The notes: generated from the sequence alone by a model not told the origin. 64,000 nucleotides of DNA from Adiantum capillus-veneris (GCA_014529385.2 CM043965.1:17559912-17623911); one strand, 5' to 3'; positions 50,191 to 61,400 are shown, numbered from the stretch's first letter. Numbers and translations: made by a program.

Positions 50191-50195
50191 ATGTT

Positions 50196-50238
<43 letters not shown>

Positions 50239-50353
50239 AAACACTATGTGTGTGTATGTGTGTGTGTGAGAGAGAGAGAGAGGGAGAGGGAGAGAGGGGA
50301 AGGGAACATGAGAATGAAGAGAGGGAAGGAGCATACCTGGCTCTCCTTCCTCT

Positions 50354-50393
<40 letters not shown>

Positions 50394-50453
50394 AGAAGAA
50401 AAAGAGAGAGAGAGAGAGAGAGAGGAAGAGCGTTACCTGCTCCTTGCTTGAGG

Positions 50454-50494
50454 GCGCTGAAAAACTCAGATCTGAGATCTGAGTTTTTGAGCGC
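50454..50494. repeat. 41-bp near-perfect palindrome
   Basis: Arms of 20 bases around one G, centred on AGATCTGAGATCT at 50474, with a single mismatch. It lies just inside the right subterminal region of CACTA copy 1. Confidence 0.8.
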
Positions 50495-50518
50495 GCTCGG
50501 TTATTTTTTTAGCCCAAC

Positions 50519-50578
50519 CGGCGTCGCTATGAGCGTCGCAAATTTCTTTGTAAATTTGCGACGCTCATAGCGACGCCG
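50519..50578. repeat. Perfect 27-bp hairpin in the right end of CACTA copy 1
   Basis: Left arm 50519-50545 and right arm 50552-50578 are exact reverse complements with a 6-base loop (CTTTGT). Each arm contains two GCGTCGC-type subterminal motifs, so the hairpin is built from the transposase-binding repeats themselves. Confidence 0.9.
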
Positions 50579-50641
50579 AGATTTTTTTTTTGAGCGTCGC
50601 TGTGTGAGCGTCGCTAGTATGAATAGTCTCTTGTAGTGTTA

Positions 50642-50697
50642 ATTGTAGCTAATCTAATGTTGGTTATTTTTTGTTGCAGATTAAGACAATGATCCAT

Positions 50698-50747
<50 letters not shown>

Positions 50748-50945
50748 ACTCACTCAATTCTTTCCTAAATGGAATGTGGAGGCCTCAATCTTTCTAAATG
50801 ATAATGACATATGTGACTGTTTTAATTTCCTGGAGGACATAATTATGAGGCTTCCTCCATGGCAGGACAAAAAGCAGTAGAGAGCCGAATTGTATGCAGC
50901 CTCGTGCTGCGTAGCGACTTGCTTGTTGCTAGTAGTAGCTAGAGC
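50642..50945 (+). other. Short stretch between CACTA copy 1 and the protease gene
   Basis: Contains TTTTTTGTTGCAG near 50668-50680 (acceptor-like), (TA)n and (GA)n tracts at 50697-50743, and an open piece ending at 50878-50880 (FLNDNDICDCFNFLEDIIMR). This could be a remnant of a gene or element split by the CACTA insertion; it is not recognised. The last ~65 bases are probably the 3' end of the protease transcript. Confidence 0.35.
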
Positions 50946-52409
50946 CTAGCACGCATTCGGTGTAAAACCAAGTCTGTCATTCTCAATGTCAAAGATGAAC
51001 CGAATGCGTTGTTGAGAGATGTTCCCGAGGATAGTCGTTGGCCGTGAAGTAGCCGAATGGACGGCGCCGTTTGCTTTGGTGAATGGCAGGCACATACGCT
51101 TGTGAAGGACGTTTGGGCCCGGCTTATTCAGAAACATGAGCATATTATCGGGAGGCAACTCTAGGTCAGCACCTTGTGCGAAATGTAGAAGAACGGAAGG
51201 AACGCCATCATGAAGGCGATCATCTTGACCTCCGCTCCTAAGGACGTAGCAGGTGTCCATGATGTCCAGAAAGGGGCGCGTGAGGAGGAGTTGCGTGGCA
51301 TGAGCAGCTATCCCGGCTTTCATTGTGTCACGGAGCGCGTCGTAAGCAAGGGGATGCAGTTTCGTGATGGAACTGCCGGAGTCTATGAATGTACCGCCAT
51401 TGCCGGTGTGGGGGTCAATGTCGAAGAGGTCGGACGGGAGAGAGAGGCGAGTCCTGCCGACGCTGATGCCAGTGAGCTGGACGTAGTAGAAGAGCGGGCG
51501 AGCGGGGTTGACGATGAGCGGAGTGAAGACCGTGTTTGGGGTGATATGAAAACTGGCGGCGCTGAACGTGAGGGACGAAAGGTCCGGCGAGTACATGCGG
51601 GGAAGGCAGTAGGAGAAGGTTCGGGTGAGACCTTTAGTAACACGTCGTATTTGGGAGGGGAAGGAGAGGACGCCGCGGCTCAGACCCAGGACGCCGGCCA
51701 TGTTCTGGAAGTTCGAGCCCTGGCTTCTGTGGCTGCAGCCAAACACTATGTCAGGCAGCGAGACGGTGTCGGAGACGAGCGTGCCGGCAGTGGTGGATTG
51801 GTCTTGATAGAAAACGGAGTAGGTGCAGGTGGGGCTGTCCGGCGTCGACGTGATGCCGTGGCCTAGGTGAGCGCAGAAGGGGGAGCGGCCACTCACTATG
51901 GAGAGAGTTGTGGAGTCCACTTGGGGGTTGAAGATGGGCTGGTCCAGCTGGTTGAAGCAGAGGTAGCAGGGCTGGCATTGCAGCCAGGTGAGGTCGGACC
52001 CTGTGTCCACCGCCAAGTAGAAGGAGAGACGATTGCCGCCCACAAGGGGCCGCACGTAGTAATGGATATGCCCAAGATGGTAGCCGGATACGAGGGGTAG
52101 TACTATGGCTGGCGGCGGTTGGTCTTGTAATTCCCGTCTTATAAGGTGCTCGTCTTGCGCAAACGCAGCTGTATAATTGCAGCTAGTACACCCTGCAGTA
52201 CCCGTCGTGGACTCCATGCATGTGCTGCGCGGATTCGGTTTCAACAGTGAAGCTGCACGATGATTGTCGTTCACAGTGGTTGTGACGTTGTTGCCGGAAA
52301 ACTCATCATGTGTTTTAGGTAGGCGCTGCGCTTGCGCTGCTGAAATGATTAGTCCCTTAGCCATCATCCACAACAACAGACTGGCGAGGGTTGAACTAAA
52401 CGCAGCCAT
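50946..52409 (-). CDS. Nepenthesin-type aspartic protease (A1 family)
   Basis: Single-exon gene of 487 residues from the chosen ATG (an upstream in-frame ATG at 52472 would add 21). I chose 52409 because the next residues form a signal peptide (MAAFSSTLASLLLWMMAKGL). A propeptide follows, then the N-terminal lobe with catalytic YLAVDTGSDLTWLQCQPCYL (D at ~135), a Cys-rich nepenthesin insert, FGCSHRSQGSNFQNMAGVLG, and the C-terminal lobe with TFIDSGSSITKL (second D at ~343) and ILGNISQQR near the end. Both catalytic Asp and the paired cysteines are present, so it looks active. It is expected to be secreted or vacuolar and to cleave proteins in acidic compartments. It is more GC-rich than its surroundings. 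The plant family also includes CND41-like and defence-related members; I cannot choose between them. Confidence 0.92.
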   Translation of the reverse strand: MAAFSSTLASLLLWMMAKGLIISAAQAQRLPKTHDEFSGNNVTTTVNDNHRAASLLKPNPRSTCMESTTGTAGCTSCNYTAAFAQDEHLIRRELQDQPPPAIVLPLVSGYHLGHIHYYVRPLVGGNRLSFYLAVDTGSDLTWLQCQPCYLCFNQLDQPIFNPQVDSTTLSIVSGRSPFCAHLGHGITSTPDSPTCTYSVFYQDQSTTAGTLVSDTVSLPDIVFGCSHRSQGSNFQNMAGVLGLSRGVLSFPSQIRRVTKGLTRTFSYCLPRMYSPDLSSLTFSAASFHITPNTVFTPLIVNPARPLFYYVQLTGISVGRTRLSLPSDLFDIDPHTGNGGTFIDSGSSITKLHPLAYDALRDTMKAGIAAHATQLLLTRPFLDIMDTCYVLRSGGQDDRLHDGVPSVLLHFAQGADLELPPDNMLMFLNKPGPNVLHKRMCLPFTKANGAVHSATSRPTTILGNISQQRIRFIFDIENDRLGFTPNAC

Positions 52410-52622
52410 TTGTATCGCCGATTCTTTCGTGAATTGAAGACTCTTATTCCACATAAGCATATACACTCCCAATGGTACCCGACCGCTCGACCGAAATAAA
52501 ATTCATTTGTTAAAAAATTCCCACCCCTTGGGACGAGGATTGCTTTGCTTGCCTGAAGGTTAGCTAGGGCCTTCTTCTCCAAAGATTGCTGGTCGTCTCA
52601 CCATGCTAACACGAGATAAGCC

Positions 52623-52670
<48 letters not shown>

Positions 52671-52788
52671 ATCTAGATGCAGCTGGAGATCGTTTTTCAT
52701 TTGAGGCCAAGGGTTTGGCAAAACTCCAAGAGACTTTGTATGCGCACAATTCAGCTAGAATTTTTTGTATTACATGATAAGAAAACAT

Positions 52789-52827
<39 letters not shown>

Positions 52828-52900
52828 AAACAAAAAAAAAATCCCATACAAAAAAGAGAGAGTATAATGGACACGAGTCCAAAACAAGGCCACTTTAATA
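52410..52900. other. Upstream region of the protease gene
   Basis: Holds (GA)n at 52625-52669 and a run of 36 C at 52790-52825. The segment at about 52670-52770 recurs at 53452-53560. No promoter element was placed with confidence. Confidence 0.5.
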
Positions 52901-53029
52901 AAATTAAATGAAAAATATAACCAAAATATATGGAAAATATAACTAAAATATTATATGAGAATTATCATTGGATGGCATTCGGAATGGCAAGAGCTTGATA
53001 CGGTCTTTTTTAGTGTCAATTCTATCATA

Positions 53030-53135
53030 TAATCCAAATCATTCAAATTGAATGTCCCTCCATTGGCCTTGGCCCCCATGAGTTAAGATCATTCAAATTA
53101 AATGTCTCTTTATTGGCCCCCATGCTTTAAGTGGC
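53030..53135. repeat. Imperfect ~55-bp direct duplication
   Basis: ATCATTCAAATTGAATGTC...TTGGCCCCCATG is repeated as ATCATTCAAATTAAATGTC...TTGGCCCCCATG immediately downstream. Confidence 0.5.
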
Positions 53136-53221
53136 CTTATATTGGTCCCTTTACAACAAAACGTAGCAAGTTTTTAATCACACCACAATTCTTTCACTAC
53201 CAATAGATCTTTAGATTATCG

Positions 53222-54620
53222 ACTCAAAAAGAGCGACTCTTTTTGAACTTTCTTCGACATCAATGTATGTGTTGATACACAAGTCGCAAATATCGAATGT
53301 AATATCGATGCATGTATCGACACAAATACCGATATCACATTCTTTACTAGTACGTACCCCTCCCCTTTGTAGGATATCTCCATGCAGGAATACTTTGTTT
53401 GCTTCAAGGCTACGCTCCCCTTTCTAATTCTCTAAATTTGACCATGAGAGAAAGTAAACATCTAGATGTAGCTAGAGATTTTTTCATTTGAGGTGAAGAG
53501 TTTGTCAAACTCCACGGACTTTGTATGCGCACAATTTAGAGAAAATTCCTCGTAATATTTGATTTTTTAAAAAATCGGCCCTCCTTAATCCATAAGTTGA
53601 ACTAAACGCAACCAATCGCGTAGCAATTCTTTCTTAAACTATAAAAGACTACTAATCCATAAGTGCTCCTAACGGCTCTACTCTATGATAAATCATTTAA
53701 TTTTCAAAATATTTATAAGGTTTCCAAGGTTTTGGGGGAGATTGAGGGTCTGAGAGAGTTTCTGAGGACTAGGGGGCCACGGTGCAAGACATCAATCTAA
53801 GCAACATGCTCTTCAGTTGGTCAAAGGACTTTAACCAACGGGACTTCTTAAAGGACTAACAATCTTTTTTTACCAATCTTCTCCTATAGCATCATAATCA
53901 CTTGAAAGTGGTAGACTTGCAACTAGGGCAAGCATTAGGTGTCATGCCCTTTCTACATTACAACCCGTCTTGCACCCACAAGTCCTTGAAAATTGGATTG
54001 AAATGCTTCCTTCCATGCCTAAGGAAGTTGAGATAGGGCAACACGATAGAAGCAGTGGCAACAAATTTTAGAAAGCTAGCTATTTTAATGGCAAATACTG
54101 ATAATCTTTCAAATCCGGATCCTATTATTAGTTTGATCTACTTACCCATTTTAAAGGCAATTTTGATGAGATTGGGGTCACTAAACTTCTAGCTTGTAAT
54201 TAATTAACCTACCTATGAGTCTTTAGAGCCTTAGCCATTGTTTTTTGCCAGCTCATGAGTATTAAAAATGTTTGTAACCTATCTTGAAAGTATGCTAGAG
54301 AATCTAATACTTACTTTAGATTTTATGAAATTTAGCTTATGAAAGGAGAGAGTTTTCCTTAAGAGAGTTCTTAGAGAAGACTACAAGTTGTGCCGAACTG
54401 ATTTTACTACAAGAGATGACTTCATTTCGATGCCAAATTATCGACGTCATTGGTGGGCATTGGTATATTATGCATGGCTAAACCTAGAGGGAGATCCATA
54501 TTAGATAAATAAATAAATTTTACAATATCTATGTCTATAGTGACGTGCATACCAGCGCGTATATCAAGTTTTTCATCGACACGTATACCGACATCTACAT
54601 CGACAAAACCTGCAAAAAAA
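53222..54620. other. Intergenic stretch with scattered ATCGACA-type words
   Basis: TCAAAAAGAG-CGA-CTCTTTTTGA (53224-53246) is a perfect short palindrome. Words such as GTATCGACACAAATACCGATATC (53320-53340) and CATCGACACGTATACCGACATC (54575-54597) recur near both edges, like subterminal repeats of a decayed DNA transposon. No ORF is supported. 53700-54400 shows nothing recognisable. Confidence 0.3.
53452..53675. repeat. Duplicated fragments of the protease gene 5' region
   Basis: 53452-53560 matches 52669-52770 (both CATCTAGATG, TTTTCATTTGAGG and ACTTTGTATGCGCACAATT). 53595-53670 matches 52385-52460 around the protease start (TTGAACTAAACGCA, CAATTCTTTCTTAAA against GATTCTTTCGTGAAT). The two blocks are in the same orientation but in swapped order. 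Confidence 0.5.
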
Positions 54621-54821
54621 GAATCACGAGCTCTCTTCTCCTTTTTTCACCCCATTTTTCAAAAAGTCTCTTGCTCTCTTCTTCTCTGTAGATTCAGATC
54701 TCCTGCAAGGAGACTCACCGGGCTTCAGATCGATCTGCACTCGTACACTCGTCGACAACAAGAAGGTGAGTTTATTTCGTACGTTTATGGTAAGTTTTTT
54801 GGTTTGTGTGTGTGCATGACA

Positions 54822-54823
<2 letters not shown>

Positions 54824-54871
<48 letters not shown>
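54824..54871. repeat. (GT)n microsatellite
   Basis: About 48 bases of GT. The surrounding 54620-55240 is AT-rich with CA-rich words and no supported ORF. Confidence 0.9.
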
Positions 54872-54875
<4 letters not shown>

Positions 54876-55244
54876 AAATTCGGCGCGTATGGCATCTTCT
54901 CTAGTATTTAGTGCTCACTTAGGCTTCTTATGAGTGCACTATCCCTTTCTTTTTTTTGCGAGCGCACGCACACACACACAAATGCACATAAACACGTAAA
55001 TAAATAAAGATGCACATAAATTTACACACAATTCAACACACTACATGTGCACATGCGCACACACATACACAAAAGTTATATTAAATAAAGAAATAAAATT
55101 TTAAAATTTTATATTAAATTTTGATTTAATATTATCATTCAAAATAATAAAATAATAAAATAATAAAATTTGATAATAAGAATAGGTTAGAAAAAAAGTC
55201 ATTCATGAGTTATTTTGATTTGGTTTAAATCAATTTATATTTAA

Positions 55245-55420
55245 ATCAAAACTTAGTTTGTTTAATACGTTTGACCATGTTAATCCATTTAGACCTTAAC
55301 ACTTAAGTTATAGTGTTAGGGTTTGACCATGTATCAAAACTTAGTTTGTTTAATACGTTTGACCATGTTAATCCATTTAGACCTTAACGCTTAAGTTATA
55401 GTGTTAGGGTTTGACCATTT
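55245..55420. repeat. 88-bp tandem duplication
   Basis: Two adjacent units starting ATCAAAACTTAG at 55245 and 55333 are identical except for one A/G difference (CTTAACACTT against CTTAACGCTT) and divergence at the end of unit 2. This is a recent duplication. Confidence 0.85.
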
Positions 55421-55888
55421 TAATTAGTGTAGAACTTGCCACTTAGGATTGACTAACTGCATGTTTCAATCGGCTTAAACTTAGCGTTTTTGTCATTTCA
55501 ATCTGTTTAGGCCCGTTTTACTCCACTTAGATCAGCTAGCCGCTAAAGGTTAGCGGCTTTTGGTTATATGGTCAAGTATGGACGGTTAGCATAGGTCATG
55601 TCAAGATGCATAGGGTTAGCAACTTAGGGTTTGACTGCTAATAGATTGTTGTGTGTGGATGGTTAGGATAAGTTGCATAAAGCCGCTTAGGTTAGGCGGC
55701 TCTAAATCGGATTAGGAAAATATTTGGCTATTTCAATTTGCTTAGGGTTAGCGGATTGAGGTTAGTAGCTTCTGGTTTGTCCGTTAATAGATGGCCGTGT
55801 TTGAATGGTTAGGGTAGGATGTTTAAAGCCGCGTTGTCGGACTGGATTACGTGTAGCCGAGAACACATGGGATGCCTAATTGTGAGTG
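55421..55888. other. Non-coding stretch
   Basis: GGTTAG-rich words recur (GTTAGCGGCTT, GGTTAGGATA, GGTTAGCGGATTG) without a fixed period. No ORF or element is recognised. Confidence 0.4.
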
Positions 55889-56043
55889 TGTCATAAAATC
55901 TAATATCTAACCAACCCCAATGATTTTCTCATATTGAACTAATTATTTAATGTGGGAGAATAAACGAGAACAAGGGTTAGAATATAGACATGTGCTTATG
56001 GATCTATCTAAACACGGGGCCAATGTTAAAGGGGTCCAAATCA
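55889..56043 (+). repeat. Possible LTR start fragment split by CACTA copy 2
   Basis: Begins TGTCATAAAATCTAATATCTAA, matching the string after the purine tract of chromovirus F at about 41968. It stops where CACTA copy 2 begins. Confidence 0.35.
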
Positions 56044-56680
56044 CTACAAGAGGTTGTGTGCTCTTGTGATGCTTTTAGAGACGGAAATACACTGGGTCTT
56101 TATAGCCCCCGGCGTCATTAAGAGCGTCGCTATTAGCGTCGATACGGGGACGTCGCTATATGCGTCACTATGAGCGTCGCTATATAGCGACGATTATAGC
56201 GACGCTGTAAGGCCATCAATAGCGACGCTTATAGCGACGCTGTAGAGCCTAATATAGCGACGCTCATAGCGACGTCCGAGACGAAAAAAATTTGGTGGCA
56301 GGGCATTCAACCCATCAACCATATTGAATGTTTCATTTGTCTATTTACCTTTGAAAAAAAGTGCAAAGGTAAATATAGACCCAAAATAGTCACCCACAAG
56401 ACAATATAATCATTAACTCCATCATCCATAGTACGTATTGTTTGCAAAATAAAGATACAAAAATGACAAGCGTGAATTGATGAAAGTAAATCAATGACAA
56501 TTGTACACAGCAGCAAAATCACTTAATTGTTAATCATTGCAAATGTAATAGTTACAAACCATTGTCATTATTTAAAAAATATACATGGTTTTCAAAAAGA
56601 CGTATAAAAGTCGTCTCCCGATACATAATCTATGACAAAAAGAAACTAATGCTATCTAGCTATGGCTAAACTGACGTCGT

Positions 56681-57989
56681 CTACTCAGACGTCTCATCGC
56701 GTCGAAGCGCGATATCTGTCGGATTTTGCAAAAAAAAAAACAATAAGATAGCTTTTTGTAAGTATAAACATATAGCAACGTTTATAAAACAATACAATAA
56801 ATAGAAAAGAATAAACCCTAATACTAACCATGCCATCGCGAGAAGTCAGGATGTCTATAAGGGCGTTTAAACCCTTCCTGCCTGCGTACTCACGCTCGTA
56901 CGGTGTGGGATCACGTCCTGTAAACGACCACTGTCAAAACATACAAAGAATCCATTATGTTAGAATTTCAAATCCCATAAACCCTAAACTATCGAACATA
57001 GATGCGAAAACACTTACAAAATCGGCCTCAAATGATGCCCACCCGCCGCTCCTCAAGTGGTGCGAGCTCCCTACCTCTACTCGCGCTCTGGCTACCTCCT
57101 TTTGTTGCTTCCACTTGTCGGGATTCTCGCGCTCTTCTTTCTTCGCATGCTTCCAATCTTCTTTGGCCAGCCAATCTGGTCTGCTCCACCCATGCTTGAT
57201 TGCTTTTTGCACTTCGGAACGCTTATGCTTGCAGTATTCGCGCATTCGAACCTTCATCACATCTTCATTGAAGCGGTCATCCCGTGTTGGAACGAAAAAC
57301 TCGTCATGAAGCATGCTGATGACTCTGTCTTTTAATTCATTCAGTACTTCACTCCAGGTGTTTAGTATGTAGTGTCTAAACACCTGAGAGCAAAGACCGC
57401 GCATGCGCAAAATCACCTTCTTGCCTTCATCATCCAAGATGATGCCGCCGCTGAAGTCGACGGAGTAAGGCAAGTCCTCTCGCCGCTGACACGTGAACCT
57501 AGGTGTCTCGGCAGGGGTCTCTAGCGGCGTGTCAACGGGGGTACGGACGCCAGGTGTCTCCACTGGAGTCTGAGCCCCAAAGCGAGGAGTGTCCACTGGA
57601 GTGACTCCTGGAGAAGTAGCTAGTGGTGTGTAGCTGCGGGGAACGGCAGTCAGATGCGCAAAACCTGGTGTCGATGGCGATGTCATGGCTGGTGTCGGGA
57701 TGGGCAAAGAAGGGGAGGATAAAGAGCCTCGTTGAAAACGAGGCGGTGTCGAGGCATTAGTGGTGCCACCCCCACAACAACCGCCACCGCCACCACTAGA
57801 GCGTCGGTGCCTAGACGAGTGTGAAGATCGTCTCGTCGACACCGAAGCTTCGGAGCGCGTTGAGGACTCTGAAACAGAGGGAGATGCGGATGGAGTAGGA
57901 ATGCGCGATGGTGCGCCAGAGCGATGACGCTCCACGTACCACTGTCTCTGCTGGGGTGACAAAGAAGAAAGAAACTCCTCATCATCCAT
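56681..57989 (-). pseudogene. Transposase_24-type protein, CACTA copy 2
   Basis: Exon 1 (57989-57018) is fully open: MDDEEFLSSLSPQQRQWYVE, a Ser/Gly and TP-rich region, RGLCSQVFRHYILNTWSEVL, CKHKRSEVQKAIKHGWSRPD, GGWASFEADF. Exon 2 (56930-56829) has a good acceptor (TTTTGACAG) and reads WSFTGRDPTPYEREYAGRKG. The acceptor of the short last exon (from about 56739) has changed from GCAG to GCAA, leaving an alternative AG eight bases on. It is the better-preserved copy of this gene; the product may still be made with an altered tail. Confidence 0.8.
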
Positions 57990-58052
57990 ACCTGCATTAA
58001 ACACACGAACATTTAAACTTAATATTGAATGAATGGAGTAGAAAATATGGAC

Positions 58053-58056
<4 letters not shown>

Positions 58057-58115
<59 letters not shown>

Positions 58116-58131
58116 GAGGAGGAGGAGGAGG
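58057..58131. repeat. (GA)n and (GGA)n microsatellite
   Basis: (GA)n at 58057-58112 followed by GGA repeats to about 58131, upstream of the Transposase_24 start and absent from copy 1. It creates an artefactual Leu-Ser extension of that frame. Confidence 0.9.
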
Positions 58132-58462
58132 TGCTCGTAGTCTCTGCTTATGAGAACATACTTAGAGCATACGTACCTAGAGTGGACGCAAAGACCATTA
58201 AATACAATGACGCAATGACACATATAAATACAATGATGCAATGACGCAATGATGCAAATACTTAAAGAGCCGGAGAATCGTACAAGAACTTGAATGTGCT
58301 TGTAGCTTTGGAATGTTCAAAGTCTAGCAGCAACAGAAAGCGTTCTTCTTCTATTCAACTTGAGTGATGGAAGAGGCAAGTGCATAACTCTGAATTTACA
58401 AAACGGAGCAAAATTTTTCAAGTACAATATTTATGGCTTTAAGAGATCTCTCTCTCATCCTC

Positions 58463-61400
58463 TCATAGCTCAGCATAACTTCCTATATCTATATAGAGCT
58501 CTCCGTTTAAACAGATGTCCTTTGTTTCATTATGTAGATCCTCTGCATACACCCCATAGAGAGTAGCAGCTTTATGTTCGTCTGGCACCACCTCCACGGC
58601 TTCTGACTGAGCATCTTCTCCGATCTCCTCCATTGATGCCGATGTGATTGGTACATGGTAGCCTTCATACGTCCGTGCACTACGAGGGGCTACCTCTATG
58701 ACGTACCACCAGTTTGATGCAGACTTTGTGGGATGAAATATCACCTACCAGAGCCACATAACTTACATGAGAGCTTCCAAGCACATAAATTCTAAAATGG
58801 GACTTTAACTATTTACATACTTACTTGTTCACAATGCTCGGGTAGTACGAAAGTGTCTCTTAGGTCAGTCCATTTCTTAGTTGAATCCACCTCAAGAAAA
58901 CCAGACTCTCCTCTACGCACAGTAGCGTTTCCACCCTCCATGATTATCTTGAACCATTGCACGTCGAACAAGTCAACAAAAAATCCTCTATAATCGATCC
59001 TCAAAATCTCTTGTAGCGTGCCGAAGTAAGTGAGTTCCGCCACCACAGGATCTGCATCAAAGGACCGTCGTCGACTAGACTGTTCAAATTTTGCCATGAT
59101 TCCACAATCTTGAGTAAAACGTTTTTTGTCGATCCGTTCCATCCTAAAATGTCGACCTTTACACCATGCTGCTATGTATGACTTATACTACAACCAACAA
59201 AGATTATGAGTGGCTGTTCAAACATCTAGAAAGTTATTAGTCGTACATTGCAAACTTACCTTGGTTGCGCAACCCCTAGAGTACTCCCACTCTTCCTCAG
59301 TCACTTCTTCACCGCACTGTTGTGCGCTTTTCAATTGGTTGTGCAACCATCTTAAGCTCATGAATGTTGGTAGGCTCTCCAGACCCGTCGGATAGTGCAT
59401 CGGTGGTCGTCTTCCCCTTCTCCAATCGATTCTTGCCCTTTGTCGCTCTTGCTTTGCATCCTCATATTGTGAAATCCACTTCTGCATGACTGGATTGTGA
59501 AGCATGCAAAATCGGTTGATTTTAGCCTCTAGATCTTCTGTCATCTTCTTCTCAACACCGAGATTGCACATGACAATTCCAGATATGCGCTCATCATCTA
59601 TGGTTCGCCATAGCGTGTCCTGGCCTTTATCAAATCCGTCTAGCCACTCTCTAATGTACACTAGGGACTCTGATACCAGCCAACCTTCTGCCATGCTACC
59701 CTCCGGACGTGCCTTCTGACGCACATATCCCTTGAGCGTTTTCATGAAACGTTCTAAAAAGAACACCCATCTGGAATGTACTCTGCCAGCTATTTCCACC
59801 TCATCAACTATGTGAACAAGAAGATGCACCTGAATGGTTAGCATGGTAGTAGAAAAATGTTTCTCAAACATGCACACAACCTCCGCAGCGTTTAGTTTGG
59901 CAAATGGTATGGACTCTACGTTGATCTCCTTTTGTGAGATCCATTGCACCAACTTCACAAGTTTGTAGATTGTGTTACGGACGTCAAGAGACAAGCATCC
60001 CTCAATGGAAACCGGTAAAATAAACTACAAAACACGTGCAGCAATGATATTAAAGTCCACACACGAATTTGTTAATTACACAATTCTCACTATGATATAC
60101 TCCACTATGAACATACCTGACACATTTTATGCCAGTCGTGTGACTTCAAACCGGTAAGCTTTCCTTCTTTAGTAAAACACGTTCGGAGCGAGTGCATTAC
60201 GCTAGTGGGGGTCCGCAAAGATCGAATGGTCTCTTTTACTTTGCGTTCTTGGGCTCCTTTGAAAATCCATGGTGCTTTAGGGAGTTTTATCGATCCATCG
60301 GACGTGTTTGCGGCCAATATTGCTCCATACGATCCACATTTCTAAGGTCAACTCTGGCTCCCAAAGGATCTTTCTTGCCGGTCAGATAGTCCCATAGTAG
60401 ATTACCCACATTCTTGAGTATGAGCATTGGATCGAGCAAGTGATTGATCATGAGTCAGGGCCAGTATGGTAATTCGTACCATAGAGATAGTCTCTTCATC
60501 CTTGGGGGCAATCCGTCACCACACATCTCCTTCTGCTCTAACCATGCTTGTGCAGACATCCTCGGTGCCTCTCTTCCCAAAAATCCATCGCGTAACACAT
60601 GATTCTCTGGAAGATACGCTTGATGACCTTCGTAGATTTGCTTCTTCGGTGAGGGCGCCCTACGTGCATTCAGTCTAGGTCCACATGTGACACATGCTCT
60701 GTATCCGCTTGTTTGAAGCCCTGCATGTATACACATGACAATAGATCAGCTTGAGAAAAACCAAGATTTACAGTGTCTAAGTGAGGAGTGTAAATAGATC
60801 ACCTGAGCATTCTGTTAGTCCAGGATAGTCATGCATGGTCCACATTAGAATGCCTCTGATCAAAGCATTCCGTCGACTTGTGTGTCGGCTCATATCCACC
60901 ACCTCTATGCCAATCCACAATTGTTGTAGCTCTTCCAATAGTGGACGAAGATACACATCCATATTCTTCACTTTATATCGCCCCGGCACAATCAAGCTTA
61001 GCCATAGGTGCCCCTTCTTTGTAGTCAACCACGGGGGAATGTTGTAGTTGACGATGACAACGGGCCATACACTATAAGATGTTGATCTTTGACCAAATGG
61101 ATTTACGCCATCCATAGCCAGGCCTAAACGCAAATTTCGAGCTTCCCTGGCAAAATCTGACCATGTTCCATCTATATGTTTCTAGGCTGCACAATCTGTA
61201 GGAATCTGTAGCACACCATCCGAAGATTTATTCTCCTCATGCCATGATGCTAGGGAGGCCATGGACTTACATTCAAAGAAATGCTTGATGCAAGGAAGTA
61301 GAGGAAAATGTCGCAAAACCTTTTGCGGAATTTTTGTTCCGTGGAGATCTACTCGATATCTTTCGGAATCACATTTCGGACACTTCTCCATGTCTATGTA

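Larger units (their letters stand above)
42566..50638 (-). mobile_element. Complete CACTA (En/Spm) transposon, copy 1
   Basis: 8073 bp bounded by the 11-bp inverted repeat CACTACAAGAG / CTCTTGTAGTG with a TTA target duplication (42563-42565 and 50639-50641). Both ends are packed with short subterminal repeats of GCGTCGCTAT / ATAGCGACGC. It encodes two minus-strand genes: a TNP2-type transposase (48499 to 44775) and a Transposase_24-type protein (44499 to 43190). Both carry lesions, so it is non-autonomous. Orientation is given by the genes. Confidence 0.95.

Noticed and set aside
51210-51866. 218-codon plus-strand frame opposite the aspartic protease
   Set aside because: A shadow of the GC-rich minus-strand gene; the minus strand has all catalytic motifs and a signal peptide.
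54410-54440. TACTACAAGAGATGAC, like a CACTA terminus
   Set aside because: Lacks the leading CA, no matching opposite end or target triplet was found, and no subterminal GCGTCGC repeats follow.
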